Source: Chitinophagaceae bacterium IBVUCB1 (GTDB lineage Bacteria > Bacteroidota > Bacteroidia > Chitinophagales > Chitinophagaceae). Taken from it: a DNA stretch of 64,000 nucleotides. The position numbers and the translations under genes are program-made. Numbering within the stretch: the first letter of the stretch is position 1; every line of letters starts with the position of its first letter. Under the pieces are notes generated by a model. It had not been told where the DNA came from. It was given only the letters and a program-made list of their open reading frames with translations, and did not search any database. Below are positions 1 through 8,151 of this stretch, piece by piece. The DNA is taken from positions 1,275,630 to 1,339,629 of the forward strand of contig NFUW01000002.1 of assembly GCA_002127285.1 (NCBI GenBank), in the 5' to 3' direction.

Positions 1-134
1 CCAAAATCCCGACGGATGAATACTTCAATCAGTAACCGGGGATAGGATGCCAGCAAAAATGACAATCCGAGAATTGAATACTTGAGCATGTTGTAGCGCT
101 TAAAAATCGCCCTCTGATAGAGATTTTGTTTCAT
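1..134 (-). CDS. Partial N-terminus of a membrane protein (conjugation locus)
   Basis: A leftward reading frame begins with ATG at 134-132 and runs off the window edge with no stop, giving 44 residues. It starts MKQNLYQRAIFKRYN and continues into one hydrophobic stretch (about residues 19-40), as expected for a signal anchor or first membrane helix. It lies 18 bp downstream of the coupling-protein gene on the same strand, so it is probably the next gene of a transfer operon. The family cannot be named from 44 residues. Confidence 0.6.
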   Translation of the reverse strand, partial: MKQNLYQRAIFKRYNMLKYSILGLSFLLASYPRLLIEVFIRRDF

Positions 135-152
135 TGTATTTGTTTTTTATTG

Positions 153-1709
153 TTAGGAATTAATAGTTTTTAATTTTGGTATGATGAGCTGGTGAAACGC
201 TGCTTTGTGAAAATTCATGCCATTGCTGAATACTTTTCCCTGCATGACGATATAGGCTTCACACACATAATTATTTAGCGGGCCTCCGGTCTTCAAACGG
301 CTGAATTCTTCTTTTCTGACAATGGCTTCTAATTTCAATGAGCTGCCTTTGCTGACACTAATATTCCCTCCATAGGTGATATTCTTTGTGTGATCGTCAG
401 TATATGCTTCGCCAATTAGTTCGCTGGCATATTTGTTGGTCTCCACATCGGAATTGGCATGGAAGATTTTGGTGGCCAGCGTACCAAGAAAACTTTTGAC
501 TTTATACTCTGATTTCTGGCCGCCCATATTCGCGAAATAATTAGGCAGGTTTTGGGTGAGGTACACGGTGGCTACCCTGCTGCTTCTCGCCGTCGCCTGG
601 AATTCCGCGTCGTGTTCATGGATAAAATGCTGCGCTTCATCTGCCCACAGGAAGATAGGCCTGTTATTCTTGGTAATGTTCCTTTGTTCCATCGCCCGCT
701 GCCAGATATACTTGAAAAGCATTTGAGCGTATTGGCCCGCATGGTGGTAAATCTTTACAGGCAGGTTCAGGATGATGATTTTCCCATCCAGGCAATCTTC
801 AGGTGTCACGGTGGACGGATACCTTGCGAATAGGGAATGTATAGGGTCGCGGAGCAATTTTTGCAGAAAGGAGGTCAGGCAAAATTCTATGATGGCCCTG
901 GTCTTATCGCCAATACTGAAAAAGCTCCCCATAAAAAAGCTGTCCAGCATTTTCAGTTCCCTGTATCCGGGGATGGCTTCATCAAGCTGTTCTTCATACT
1001 GCATTTCAGTTAGGGAATGCACGTATCCATCTCGTTGTTGACTATTCCAATCCTTGATAGCTTGGGACATTCTGCTTTTCACAATTTTTACCGCCTTCTG
1101 GTATTCTGTAGGCTCCTGTTCCTTGTCCTGTTCATTGTTTGCATGGTCGCCGTCCTCCTTGTTTGTCTGCTGTACTTTTTTGGGTACGGATTGGGCAATA
1201 TCAAACAGTAATTGAACAGTTACTTTGTTATAAGCAAGCAGGCACAGGGTTATCACGTTATTCAGGAACAGGTCTAATGAGTCCTGCCAGAAGGCATCAT
1301 CGGAACGGCCTTCGTTTTTTTCTTCCGAAGCACGGATGACAGTACGCAATACCTGGTGAATATTATCGGTATAGGTGGTGCCGTAATCTTTTTTGCTTTC
1401 GTACTCCAGGAAGTTGAAGACGTATTTTTTCTGACCCGGCTCAATAACAATGACATCATTTTGCTTGCCGACCATTTCGGCATATTCCATCCACATATCT
1501 TTTTCGTCCGGCTTCACCGTCAATACCAAACCTCCGAATCCATGTTGAAGGTACTTAACTGAAAGCAACCTACCTGACCCGCTCGATTTGCCGCCCCCAA
1601 TTCCACCGAACACCTGGCACCCTTCAAATGCGTTCCGGAGGGTGAAACTTGATTTGGAGGATTCGCCCACGAACCGCAGTATTTCTGTATCTAAATCCCA
1701 TGCTGGCAT
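153..1709 (-). CDS. TraG/TraD/VirD4-like conjugative coupling ATPase
   Basis: This 518-residue protein reads as a type IV coupling ATPase, the family that brings relaxase-bound DNA to the mating channel. A P-loop GGIGGGKSSGSG lies near residue 37. A Walker B-like segment, FLWADEAQHF, lies near residue 355, followed by a TraM-recognition-type region with SSRVATVYLTQN. No N-terminal membrane helices are visible, unlike classic VirD4. It therefore resembles the soluble TraG-like forms of Bacteroidota elements, and the neighbouring partial membrane protein might supply the anchor. Two small genes precede it on the same strand. The ATPase fold is clear; the conjugation role is inferred from family and context. 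Confidence 0.8.
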   Translation of the reverse strand: MPAWDLDTEILRFVGESSKSSFTLRNAFEGCQVFGGIGGGKSSGSGRLLSVKYLQHGFGGLVLTVKPDEKDMWMEYAEMVGKQNDVIVIEPGQKKYVFNFLEYESKKDYGTTYTDNIHQVLRTVIRASEEKNEGRSDDAFWQDSLDLFLNNVITLCLLAYNKVTVQLLFDIAQSVPKKVQQTNKEDGDHANNEQDKEQEPTEYQKAVKIVKSRMSQAIKDWNSQQRDGYVHSLTEMQYEEQLDEAIPGYRELKMLDSFFMGSFFSIGDKTRAIIEFCLTSFLQKLLRDPIHSLFARYPSTVTPEDCLDGKIIILNLPVKIYHHAGQYAQMLFKYIWQRAMEQRNITKNNRPIFLWADEAQHFIHEHDAEFQATARSSRVATVYLTQNLPNYFANMGGQKSEYKVKSFLGTLATKIFHANSDVETNKYASELIGEAYTDDHTKNITYGGNISVSKGSSLKLEAIVRKEEFSRLKTGGPLNNYVCEAYIVMQGKVFSNGMNFHKAAFHQLIIPKLKTINS

Positions 1710-1779
1710 ATATCGAATGTTTTATTGTTTAGTTATCGTTTTCTTTTCTGTCATGTACTGTTTAGCTAACGGCTACTTA

Positions 1780-1998
1780 TTATCTTTTATCATCCCGACA
1801 ATTATCCCAATGCCATTGCCTTAGAACTTTGTACGGATCACTTTTTTGGTATAATTCAAAACATAAAGCCCTTGCTGCCAATAATCTTTGCTCAGCCTCT
1901 TTAAATTCAGCTATGGCTACCTCAAGGGCTTTGTAGGCCGAATCCATATCGACAGGCTCTCTGCCATTATTATATTGCCGATTATTTTGTGGTTTCAT
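1780..1998 (-). CDS. Small hypothetical protein, 72 aa
   Basis: A short charged protein with a helical, heptad-like middle rich in Ala, Glu and Leu (AYKALEVAIAEFKEAEQ, about residues 21-37), which suggests a short coiled coil. It has no signal peptide or membrane segment. Its ATG overlaps the stop of the preceding 58-codon ORF, and the coupling-protein gene follows 70 bp downstream on the same strand, so the three look co-transcribed. No family is recognised. Confidence 0.55.
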   Translation of the reverse strand: MKPQNNRQYNNGREPVDMDSAYKALEVAIAEFKEAEQRLLAARALCFELYQKSDPYKVLRQWHWDNCRDDKR

Positions 1999-2158
1999 TG
2001 GTTGATTTAGATTTATCAGGAAATAGTTTTAAGCTTCTATACGGTTTGCCCTTATTCGAATACGTAAGAACAGTCATTCTAGCAATAAAGTGTGTCATTC
2101 TGCGGTTGCCCAGACTGTGCCATGGTAATAGTATCAGGATTTCAAATTCACCTTTCAT
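1982..2158 (-). CDS. Small hypothetical protein, 58 aa
   Basis: A short leftward ORF starts at ATG 2158-2156 and stops at 1984-1982, inside the first codons of the next gene. That tight overlap suggests translational coupling. The product is basic toward its C-terminus (TYSNKGKPYRSLKLFPDK), with a hydrophobic N-terminal patch EILILLPWHS. The frame stays open upstream of this ATG, so the start is uncertain. Support comes from the overlap and plausible protein sequence only; no family is recognised. Confidence 0.4.
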   Translation of the reverse strand: MKGEFEILILLPWHSLGNRRMTHFIARMTVLTYSNKGKPYRSLKLFPDKSKSTNETTK

Positions 2159-2214
2159 AATTGTATTTTCTTCTTGAGTCTTGGAGCTATAGGATAATCG
2201 ACGATGAAAAAGAA

Positions 2215-2490
2215 TTAGAATATATTTCTCACATGCTGTTCGATAAAAGCCTCAATTGATTCTCTATCATACAAAATGATTTTTCTGTTTGGCTGAGAGA
2301 ATCTAATTTTTCCTTTATCTCGTAAACTTTGTAGTGTTGTCTTACTTTTGATGCTAAGAAGTTCCATAGCTTCACTAGAAGAAATCCATTTTGACTTTAT
2401 ATTGTGAGAACTGGGATTAACCTTATTTAGCAGTTTCTCAATTATCTCACAAAAAGCTTCTTCATTGAAATTGATGATATTCATATACAA
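2215..2490 (-). CDS. Excisionase/MerR-type helix-turn-helix protein
   Basis: A 91-residue DNA-binding protein with a C-terminal helix-turn-helix of the HTH_17/excisionase class. WISSSEAMELLSIKSKTTLQ forms the helices, and KIRFSQPNRKIILYDRESI is the typical wing before the recognition tail. Such proteins in Bacteroidota conjugative elements act as recombination directionality factors or transfer regulators. It heads the leftward run of small genes that leads to the coupling protein, and its promoter must lie in the 151-bp divergent gap to its right. Regulator and excisionase roles cannot be told apart by reading. Confidence 0.75.
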   Translation of the reverse strand: MYMNIINFNEEAFCEIIEKLLNKVNPSSHNIKSKWISSSEAMELLSIKSKTTLQSLRDKGKIRFSQPNRKIILYDRESIEAFIEQHVRNIF

Positions 2491-2611
2491 TTAATTTGGT
2501 TGTTATTATCAGAGTGGTTATAAAATCACGATCTTTCATTTTATGTATATTTAGTTACTATTTAATTCTCCCTTGTGTGAACAAAAGTGAGAAGTATTAT
2601 AATATTTGCCT

Positions 2612-2627
2612 ATTCCTACATAGGAAT
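2612..2627. promoter_or_regulatory. Short inverted repeat in a divergent intergenic region
   Basis: ATTCCTA-CA-TAGGAAT is a perfect 7-bp inverted repeat with a 2-bp centre. It sits 14 bp before the ATG of the rightward gene at 2642, in the gap it shares with the leftward HTH gene. Position and symmetry suit an operator, possibly autoregulatory; this is inferred. Confidence 0.35.
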
Positions 2628-2641
2628 GAAACTGCTGAGGA

Positions 2642-3739
2642 ATGCCTGTAAAGACAAGCAAGAAGATTGATCCTTATTTGTTCTTTCTCTTAAAAAGAAT
2701 GTTAGAGATTGAAGCGATAAAAGGTACTGGTCCATGCACAACATGGGACGTGAAGTGTTATTTATATGAGGAGCTTAAACCGATAAATGAAGAGTTTATA
2801 AGAACTACCTATAGTAGTAGGAACCGTGACAAAGCAACTTGCCGAAAAATTGAAACAATTAGAAAGACAATATTAGTTGATCTTGATGATAGAGAAATTA
2901 CGCCCTATGCCCTTGAGCAAGTGTTGAAATTTATAAGAATATTTGGTCACTATAAATTGTGGATAGACTTTGAAAAGGCATTCGAAAATCATTATAGGCC
3001 AGAATATTTGAAAGGTCGTGATTATACTAAGCTCACTGCAAGGCAGAAAATTGATTTAAAGGTTTATGTCTACAATAGAGTAGATGAAATGTATAATAGA
3101 GCATTATTAAACCTAAACCCTCTAATCATTGACGTACTCGGAAAAATGGTTGTTAGGCAAGCCAGTATTGAAGACCTAGTTGTTATTGAAATGCTAGAGA
3201 ATAGACATAGGAACGCATACGAAAGTAGATATCAAGAATTAGGTCGAACAATGCCAAGTTTTGGATATCGAAGGAGCCTGTTTGAAAAAAAACCATTTCT
3301 CTTTTACGTATCTGAAGTTGACAAACAAGTTATAAGTGCTGTTACTTTAGTTCCTGTTAGTTGGCATACATATTCCAACATTACAGAGGGTCGAGTCTTT
3401 GAGTTTGAATTAACCAGTGATGATATATATTATACCGAGGCCGGGGAGTGTGAGGTATTACTTATGATGTTGGCATTTAATAAGCCGTCTCAAATGTTAA
3501 CGCCATTTTTAGGCAGTTTTATTAAAATTATATCACAAATAATCCCTATCAATAAAATAACTCCAGATACAATATTGTGTTTGCCTCAGATTGGATTAGG
3601 ACATGCAATAGCTAAAGTTTACGATTTTGATCATACACAAACTAAGGCAAAGTTTATGCAGAAACCTTTACTTAGCTTCCTTGTTAGATTTGAAAAAATG
3701 AAAGAAATAATGTCTTTCTGGAAGGAATTCAAACGATAG
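2642..3739 (+). CDS. Hypothetical protein, 365 aa, element cargo
   Basis: No family is recognised. The protein has no signal peptide or membrane helix. The N-terminal third is Lys/Arg-rich (KTSKKIDPYLFFLLKRMLEI; CRKIETIRKTI), and a helical stretch with DYTKLTARQKIDLKVYVYNR lies mid-protein. The C-terminal part is mixed alpha/beta (FYVSEVDKQVISAVTLVPVSWH). The gene is distinctly AT-rich compared with the flanking transfer and recombination genes, which points to cargo from another source. A second AT-rich unknown gene follows 60 bp downstream on the same strand. The ATG at 2642 is the first in frame after the divergent gap. Confidence 0.7.
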   Translation: MPVKTSKKIDPYLFFLLKRMLEIEAIKGTGPCTTWDVKCYLYEELKPINEEFIRTTYSSRNRDKATCRKIETIRKTILVDLDDREITPYALEQVLKFIRIFGHYKLWIDFEKAFENHYRPEYLKGRDYTKLTARQKIDLKVYVYNRVDEMYNRALLNLNPLIIDVLGKMVVRQASIEDLVVIEMLENRHRNAYESRYQELGRTMPSFGYRRSLFEKKPFLFYVSEVDKQVISAVTLVPVSWHTYSNITEGRVFEFELTSDDIYYTEAGECEVLLMMLAFNKPSQMLTPFLGSFIKIISQIIPINKITPDTILCLPQIGLGHAIAKVYDFDHTQTKAKFMQKPLLSFLVRFEKMKEIMSFWKEFKR

Positions 3740-3799
3740 TATTTAGAACTTGTAGAAATACTTATTGACATATCGGTGTTGATTCGGTATAAGAGTTGA

Positions 3800-4210
3800 A
3801 TGTCAGAAATATTAACATTGCTTTCAAATCAGCAACTTACTCAACTTTTAAATAACGCAAATGATTCTAAGAATTATTTGAAGCAAATTCCCATTATTAA
3901 ATTGTTTTTACCAGGCACTTCTGATTTTTGGCTTGCTACAGGTCTTTATAATGATTCTCGGTGTTTTGGCTTTTATCAATATCAAAACAGGTCTCATATT
4001 GGTGAATTTGATTTGAACAAATTGGACTTAATTATAGGTGCAAAATTAACTGATCAATATAGTAGTACTATATTTAAGGTAGATGAATTAAATGAACCCA
4101 AAGTGGTTTTAGATCATCTCTTTACAACGTCATTTACTTTACAAGAATATATTGTATACTATGGATTTACAAATAAAAAAGCCGGCCCGAGAACAGGCCA
4201 GCCCCTATAA
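3800..4210 (+). CDS. Hypothetical protein, 136 aa, possibly truncated at its C-terminus
   Basis: No family is recognised. It is AT-rich like the gene 60 bp upstream and probably co-transcribed with it. The body reads as a soluble alpha/beta protein (IIKLFLPGTSDFWLATGLY; CFGFYQYQNRSHIGEFDLN). The last dozen residues (NKKAGPRTGQPL) are encoded by a G+C-rich hairpin, GCCGGCC...GGCCAGC, and the stop falls at the start of a sequence block repeated elsewhere in the window. That suggests the natural 3' end was lost when unrelated DNA joined here, although a compact terminator overlapping the stop is also possible. Confidence 0.55.
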   Translation: MSEILTLLSNQQLTQLLNNANDSKNYLKQIPIIKLFLPGTSDFWLATGLYNDSRCFGFYQYQNRSHIGEFDLNKLDLIIGAKLTDQYSSTIFKVDELNEPKVVLDHLFTTSFTLQEYIVYYGFTNKKAGPRTGQPL

Positions 4211-4230
4211 ACCCTATCACCATGAAAACT
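4181..4230 (+). promoter_or_regulatory. Hairpin plus CCCTATCACC leader-like block
   Basis: A hairpin (GCCGGCC at 4181-4187, GGCCAGC at 4196-4202) is followed by a 20-bp block at 4211-4230 that contains CCCTATCACC directly before ATGAAAAC. The same 20 bp recur at 46131-46150 with one mismatch. The ATG at 4222 opens only a nine-codon frame, so no protein is claimed. The block could be a conserved untranslated leader or a short repeat. Confidence 0.35.
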
Positions 4231-4317
4231 TTTTATACATCCCAAATCTAAGTGTTTCGGGTTCGCTTTCCAATTTTTTCATTGCGCCACTGACGGGCAA
4301 AGGTAATGCCGCTTTAC

Positions 4318-4454
4318 AGGCTAATGACAAGGTCAGCGCAACGGCATTGCTACACATTGCTTGCAGGTTTAGAGAAAACAATCTCCACGTTAGGTAATCA
4401 ATCTGCCGCTGTTTTCACGTTGTATTCTTTTCTCTAAAACCTTGTCATTAGCCT
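4318..4454. repeat. Exact 16-bp inverted repeat around a 105-bp centre
   Basis: AGGCTAATGACAAGGT at 4318-4333 is exactly matched in inverse orientation at 4439-4454. Just inside lies a second imperfect pair, GGTTTAGAGAAAA (4366-4378) with TTTTCTCTAAAACC (4428-4441). These make up most of the gene-free interval 4211-4534. The arrangement could be a folded RNA, a site for the nearby recombinase, or the ends of a tiny mobile remnant. No convincing gene was found inside. Confidence 0.55.
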
Positions 4455-4534
4455 TCAAAGCCATTATTGGGTGCCTATCAGTGAACGATGAAATCCTGTG
4501 CTTAAGTTCGTTTTGTTTGTAAGTACCTATGCTG

Positions 4535-5074
4535 CTATTGCTTTACAATCGCAAATGTGGTGACGTACTGTATAATGTCCCCTGAAATCTTTTCCGTTTC
4601 GAGGGCATTGAATACAATCTCGTTATCCTCAAAATCATATTGATAATCCAGGTCTGTACTATCGATATATGTTGTTAGTCCGATGGCTTCGCTTTTCATG
4701 GTCCATTTACCTTCTTTGGGAAGGATATTACGAAGCATGTAACTATCAGGGGTTCCGTCTGGTTTTGTATGCACAAAACGCCCGTCCTGTGTGAAAGTGA
4801 TATAGCTGATATCTGTTGAATCATTCCAACCACGTGTGATAGGCCCGTTGCCGTTCAGGCAGTAGCCTTGAGATTTAGTCCATGACTTTGTTTCGTATAA
4901 TTCACCGTCTTCGTAGGTCGATACGCTGACAGTGTACACTTCCCATTTCCCGATAAGTTTTTCTGTTGTCAGGATAGTGTCTTTATACGGTGTTGTCGTT
5001 GATGGTGCAGGCGATTCTGATTTTACACAGCCAGCCAACACAAAAAGGCTGATGATGATTAGTGCGTATTTCAT
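4535..5074 (-). CDS. Lipocalin-like lipoprotein, 179 aa
   Basis: The N-terminus MKYALIIISLFVLAGCVKS is a lipoprotein signal with lipobox LAGC, so the mature protein should start at Cys16 and be membrane anchored. The rest contains LIGKWEVYTVSVS and ISYITFTQDGRFV, typical of small beta-rich lipocalin-like domains common in Bacteroidota; ligand unknown. It is the last of three leftward genes (recombinase, secreted protein, this lipoprotein), with only 7 bp separating it from the previous one. It is probably accessory cargo of the conjugative element. Confidence 0.65.
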   Translation of the reverse strand: MKYALIIISLFVLAGCVKSESPAPSTTTPYKDTILTTEKLIGKWEVYTVSVSTYEDGELYETKSWTKSQGYCLNGNGPITRGWNDSTDISYITFTQDGRFVHTKPDGTPDSYMLRNILPKEGKWTMKSEAIGLTTYIDSTDLDYQYDFEDNEIVFNALETEKISGDIIQYVTTFAIVKQ

Positions 5075-5081
5075 AGTGTAT

Positions 5082-5612
5082 CTATTTAGTTTCTAACATA
5101 CATTTTGCGGTCTCCATGATTTTAGCTGTCTGCTTGTCCTTGATGGCCGGCAGGTCTTGGTCGGCATCGTTCAGCCTGAACCGAATAGCGGTAATGGGTG
5201 AGGCGGATAGTTTTTCAAAGACTTCTTTGCTGACATCCTGATTGACAAACCACATGCGCACAGGCACATCCATAAAGCGGGTCATGGTCGGCGGTAGGTC
5301 TTTGATGGATACTACTTCGATAATTTCTCCATTCGCCAGCTTGAAACTGACTTTGTCACCTTTCTTAAAAGCGACATCGGGGAAGTCGGTATTAAATGTG
5401 ATGCGAAGCCCTAAGTAATAGGTGCCGCCTGATTCCTGTAATATCACTTCACGCCCTGCAAGGGCATTGCCGATGGCCATTTGCGCGGTGTTCATGGTCT
5501 TGCCCGTCCATTCGTCTTTGGTGGCTTTCACATACTTGCATTGGGCTGAAGTTTCATTGTTTAAAACAGCTATACAGCCTAAGAGTAATACTGTTAAAAT
5601 TCTCATGTTCAT
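5082..5612 (-). CDS. Secreted hypothetical protein, 176 aa
   Basis: A signal peptide (MNMRILTVLLLGCIAVLNNETSAQC) precedes a soluble domain of about 150 residues. Lys/Asp-rich beta-type stretches such as FKKGDKVSFKLANGEIIEVV stand out. No family is recognised. The gene begins 5 bp after the recombinase stop and ends 7 bp before the lipoprotein gene, so all three may share one transcript. The pairing with a lipoprotein suggests an envelope-related cargo function. Confidence 0.6.
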   Translation of the reverse strand: MNMRILTVLLLGCIAVLNNETSAQCKYVKATKDEWTGKTMNTAQMAIGNALAGREVILQESGGTYYLGLRITFNTDFPDVAFKKGDKVSFKLANGEIIEVVSIKDLPPTMTRFMDVPVRMWFVNQDVSKEVFEKLSASPITAIRFRLNDADQDLPAIKDKQTAKIMETAKCMLETK

Positions 5613-5617
5613 TGGTA

Positions 5618-6289
5618 CTATATTGATTGGTTTTTAATTCTTTTTATCAGGTAGTGTACCGTTGCAGGATGCCATCGATGATGATGCTCTCTGAATGTCG
5701 GTACGCCCAGCCTGTTCAGTTCATCGGTTATTGCCTGAATGGTATACATGCCTTGTTGCCTTAGCCCCTCAATCACCGGCGACATTTTTTCTGCGAACCT
5801 GACAGCGTTTTCGTGATTGAGCCTGGACAGGACATATTTACCATTAGCTCCCAATTCCACACCTCTCTTTTTAGCAGCTTCTAAAGCCGCTTTCGTCCGC
5901 TTGCTAATCATATCCCGCTCATGCTCCGCGAATACCGCCATCACATGCACTACTACTTTATCCGCATCCGGGTTATCTACTGCTTTGAAATCGACTTTGG
6001 CTTCCATGAGCCTCGTGATAAAGCCTACATTGCGCCCCAGCCTGTCCAGTTTGGCTATCAGCAAGGTCGCTCGTTGCTTTTTGCATACAGCGAGGGCTTC
6101 ACCCAACACGGGACGGTTATTCCGTTTGCCTGATTCAATTTCAATGAACTCGCCTGCGAGTGCATAGCCATTCGATTGACAGAAAGCCCTTACGGCTTGT
6201 TGTTGCGCATCAAGACCTAAGCCTGATTTACCTTGTCGCTCTGTGGATACCCTGTAATACGCATAGCCTGTTTTCATGTCTGATATCAT
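5618..6289 (-). CDS. Serine recombinase (resolvase/invertase family)
   Basis: A 223-residue small serine recombinase. The catalytic serine sits in AYYRVSTERQGKSG near residue 14. The conserved LIAKLDRLGRNVGF lies near residue 80, and the arm helix contains HERDMISKRTKAALEAAKKRG. The C-terminal DNA-binding HTH reads TIQAITDELNRLGVPT. A second possible start, MKTGYAYYRVS, lies four codons in. Such enzymes resolve multimers, invert segments or integrate DNA; the length suits a resolvase/invertase rather than a large serine integrase. The inverted repeats at 4318-4454 are within reach as possible substrate, which is speculation. Confidence 0.88.
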   Translation of the reverse strand: MISDMKTGYAYYRVSTERQGKSGLGLDAQQQAVRAFCQSNGYALAGEFIEIESGKRNNRPVLGEALAVCKKQRATLLIAKLDRLGRNVGFITRLMEAKVDFKAVDNPDADKVVVHVMAVFAEHERDMISKRTKAALEAAKKRGVELGANGKYVLSRLNHENAVRFAEKMSPVIEGLRQQGMYTIQAITDELNRLGVPTFREHHHRWHPATVHYLIKRIKNQSI

Positions 6290-6502
6290 TTGCAGCCCCT
6301 TTACAAGCGTGGTTCAGACTGTCGGCATATTCAGATACAAACGAGGGTTTATCTTTGAATAACTTTCAGTCTGAAAGGTGGAAGATTGACTATTGTGAAT
6401 AGCGGAACCCCTTGATAGATGCAAGGTTTAGTCATGGTGCATTTAGCAAAACAGCGTTTTATATGCCTGTTTTATTAAGGAACAAACCCTCCTTTGTATA
6501 TT

Positions 6503-6526
6503 AAAAAATCCCGGTCGGGCTTTTTT
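6503..6526. terminator. Terminator-like hairpin in an otherwise empty gap
   Basis: AAAAAATCCCG-GT-CGGGCTTTTTT forms a short stem with A and T runs on both sides, so it could act in either direction. It lies in the 316-bp divergent gap between the serine recombinase (leftward) and the RadC-like gene (rightward), where nothing else was recognised. A terminator between divergent starts is odd; it may insulate the two promoters. Confidence 0.35.
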
Positions 6527-6605
6527 ATATACGGGCTTTAATTTCAACACAAAATTCCCCGAATCACCCCTGCCTGTGCTTTGTGCCTCTTTAGCGAGGT
6601 AACAA

Positions 6606-7073
6606 ATGGCATTGGACACATTGTATAAAATTTCTGAAGTGGAGCTGGTGTACAGGACGAAGGTCAAGGCATCGGAACGCCCTGCAATCAGTACGTCAGG
6701 TGACGCATATCATATCCTGATGCAGTATTGGGATGAAAATAAAATTGAACTGCTGGAGCAATTCAAAATCCTGCTGCTTAACCGCGCCAGCCGTGTCATC
6801 GGTATCAGTGATATTTCAACTGGCGGGGTTGCCGGAACAGTCGTTGACCCCAAGATTGTGTTTAGCACAGCACTAAAGGCGAACGCCTCAAGCATCATCC
6901 TGGCGCATAATCACCCGTCAGGTAATTTACAGCCAAGCAAAGAAGATAATGCTGTCACCACGAAGATGAGAGAGGCGGGCAGCTTCTTAGACCTGCGTGT
7001 ACTGGACCACCTGATTGTAACAAAGGATGGTTACTATTCTTATGCTGATGAAGGCTCACTCTGTATGCCTTAG
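6606..7073 (+). CDS. RadC-like JAB/MPN domain protein
   Basis: A 155-residue RadC-family protein consisting mainly of the MPN+ metalloprotease-like fold. The metal-binding signature is AHNHPSGNLQPSKEDN near residue 100, followed by LDHLIVTKDGYYSYADEG at the C-terminus. The helix-hairpin-helix N-terminus of full-length RadC is missing, as is usual in the short forms carried by Bacteroidota mobile elements. The function of RadC proteins is unsettled. Here it adjoins an SOS mutagenesis cassette on a conjugative element. Confidence 0.85.
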   Translation: MALDTLYKISEVELVYRTKVKASERPAISTSGDAYHILMQYWDENKIELLEQFKILLLNRASRVIGISDISTGGVAGTVVDPKIVFSTALKANASSIILAHNHPSGNLQPSKEDNAVTTKMREAGSFLDLRVLDHLIVTKDGYYSYADEGSLCMP

Positions 7074-7081
7074 CAAGCTAA

Positions 7082-7336
7082 TTATTGGAAGTTGCAAAAG
7101 CCGTTATTGTAATCGTCTATCACTTTGAATAAAGCATACTCAAATAACTTAGCCATGTGTGGGGCTTTGCTTTGTATGACAAGCTGCCATTCGTCAAAAT
7201 CCCATGCCATGATAAACGGCTCTGAATGATTCCATGTCACAATGTAGAATGTCTCTGATAGGATTTCGTTATCGACATCCTCAAAGGTTACAGGATAATT
7301 GAATAGCACATCCTTGATTTCGGTTTCAATTACCAT
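7082..7336 (-). CDS. Hypothetical protein, 84 aa, behind the SRAP gene
   Basis: An acidic 84-residue protein with no signal peptide or membrane segment (VIETEIKDVLFNYPVTFEDV; MAWDFDEWQLVIQ). Its start overlaps the end of the SRAP gene by 7 bp, so the two are probably translationally coupled and share the SOS-type promoter near 8160. It converges on the RadC-like gene with only 8 bp between stops. No family is recognised. Confidence 0.6.
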   Translation of the reverse strand: MVIETEIKDVLFNYPVTFEDVDNEILSETFYIVTWNHSEPFIMAWDFDEWQLVIQSKAPHMAKLFEYALFKVIDDYNNGFCNFQ

Positions 7337-8046
7337 AGGGTATCTGTTTGTTCTGCTTGCTGTATCTCCGGTATATTCGTATCCACACCTTGATTAAAAC
7401 GGGATATTAATTTCGATACCGGGTGTGCCTGTAATACCCCATCCGGGTAAGGTTGCATCATGTCGGTAATTTCTTCTTTAGTAAGCTTGCCTAACCATTT
7501 ATCCCTTTTATCCGCAGGAATTATGAGCGGCATACGCTTCTTGTTATTATGGATTTCAGATAATAACCCGTTCGCTTCCGTTGTAATAATGCTGCATGTG
7601 AGCATTACCTCGCCAGTATCGGGCCTTACCCAGGTTGAATACACCCCACCGATTGAAAAAGGAATATGGTTCGGCATGTAGATATAATGCGGGACTTTGT
7701 TCTTACCCTTATCCCGCCATTGCCATTCATAAAATCCATCCACCCATATCAGGCAACGGTTCTGCCCGATATAGTTTTTATAAGCAGGGCGCTCAAAGAC
7801 GGTTTCCGCTTTTGCGTTTAATGTCATATCAGCGATTTCTTTCGCTTGCTGCGATGTCTGGATATTACCAGGCACCAAGCCCCAAATCGCAGGTTGGATT
7901 TTCCTCGGTTCAGTATGAATTGTGACCGGCAGGTATTTATGCTCAAAGCCGCTTACATGGTAGTAAAAGGCATAGTTTACGATGTCGTATTCGTGCAGGA
8001 ATTCCCGTAATTTCTCTTCGTCTGCTGTTGATGTATGGTAGCACAT
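7330..8046 (-). CDS. SOS response-associated peptidase, SRAP/YedK family
   Basis: SRAP proteins use their N-terminal cysteine, exposed by removal of Met1, to crosslink abasic sites in single-stranded DNA. Two ATGs are possible (8052 and 8046). The second gives MCYHTS and puts Cys at position 2 as the chemistry requires, so it is chosen here. Visible motifs are WVDGFYEWQW and the conserved histidine in SEIHNNKKRMPLII. The protein has about 238 residues, normal for the family. It is divergent from dinB-dnaE2, and the shared promoter region carries a symmetric repeat that suggests joint damage-inducible control. Confidence 0.92.
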   Translation of the reverse strand: MCYHTSTADEEKLREFLHEYDIVNYAFYYHVSGFEHKYLPVTIHTEPRKIQPAIWGLVPGNIQTSQQAKEIADMTLNAKAETVFERPAYKNYIGQNRCLIWVDGFYEWQWRDKGKNKVPHYIYMPNHIPFSIGGVYSTWVRPDTGEVMLTCSIITTEANGLLSEIHNNKKRMPLIIPADKRDKWLGKLTKEEITDMMQPYPDGVLQAHPVSKLISRFNQGVDTNIPEIQQAEQTDTLW

Positions 8047-8151
8047 TATCATTCAGGATTTTACAGGAGACAGGGTTCTATAGATTTATTAGGCAAAAAT
8101 AAATAATTCCCGCCGGGTCTGCCTTTAGTCGGCTTGAACGCCATTGGCTAA

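Noticed and set aside
153-1709. DNA translocase of the FtsK or HerA type
   Set aside because: Motif order and the TraM-recognition-like C-terminal part fit a conjugative coupling protein better, and the neighbours are element genes.
4152-4397. 81-codon rightward ORF with protein-like sequence
   Set aside because: It starts inside the preceding gene, runs through a hairpin and an inverted repeat, and has no supporting context. The non-coding block is the better reading.
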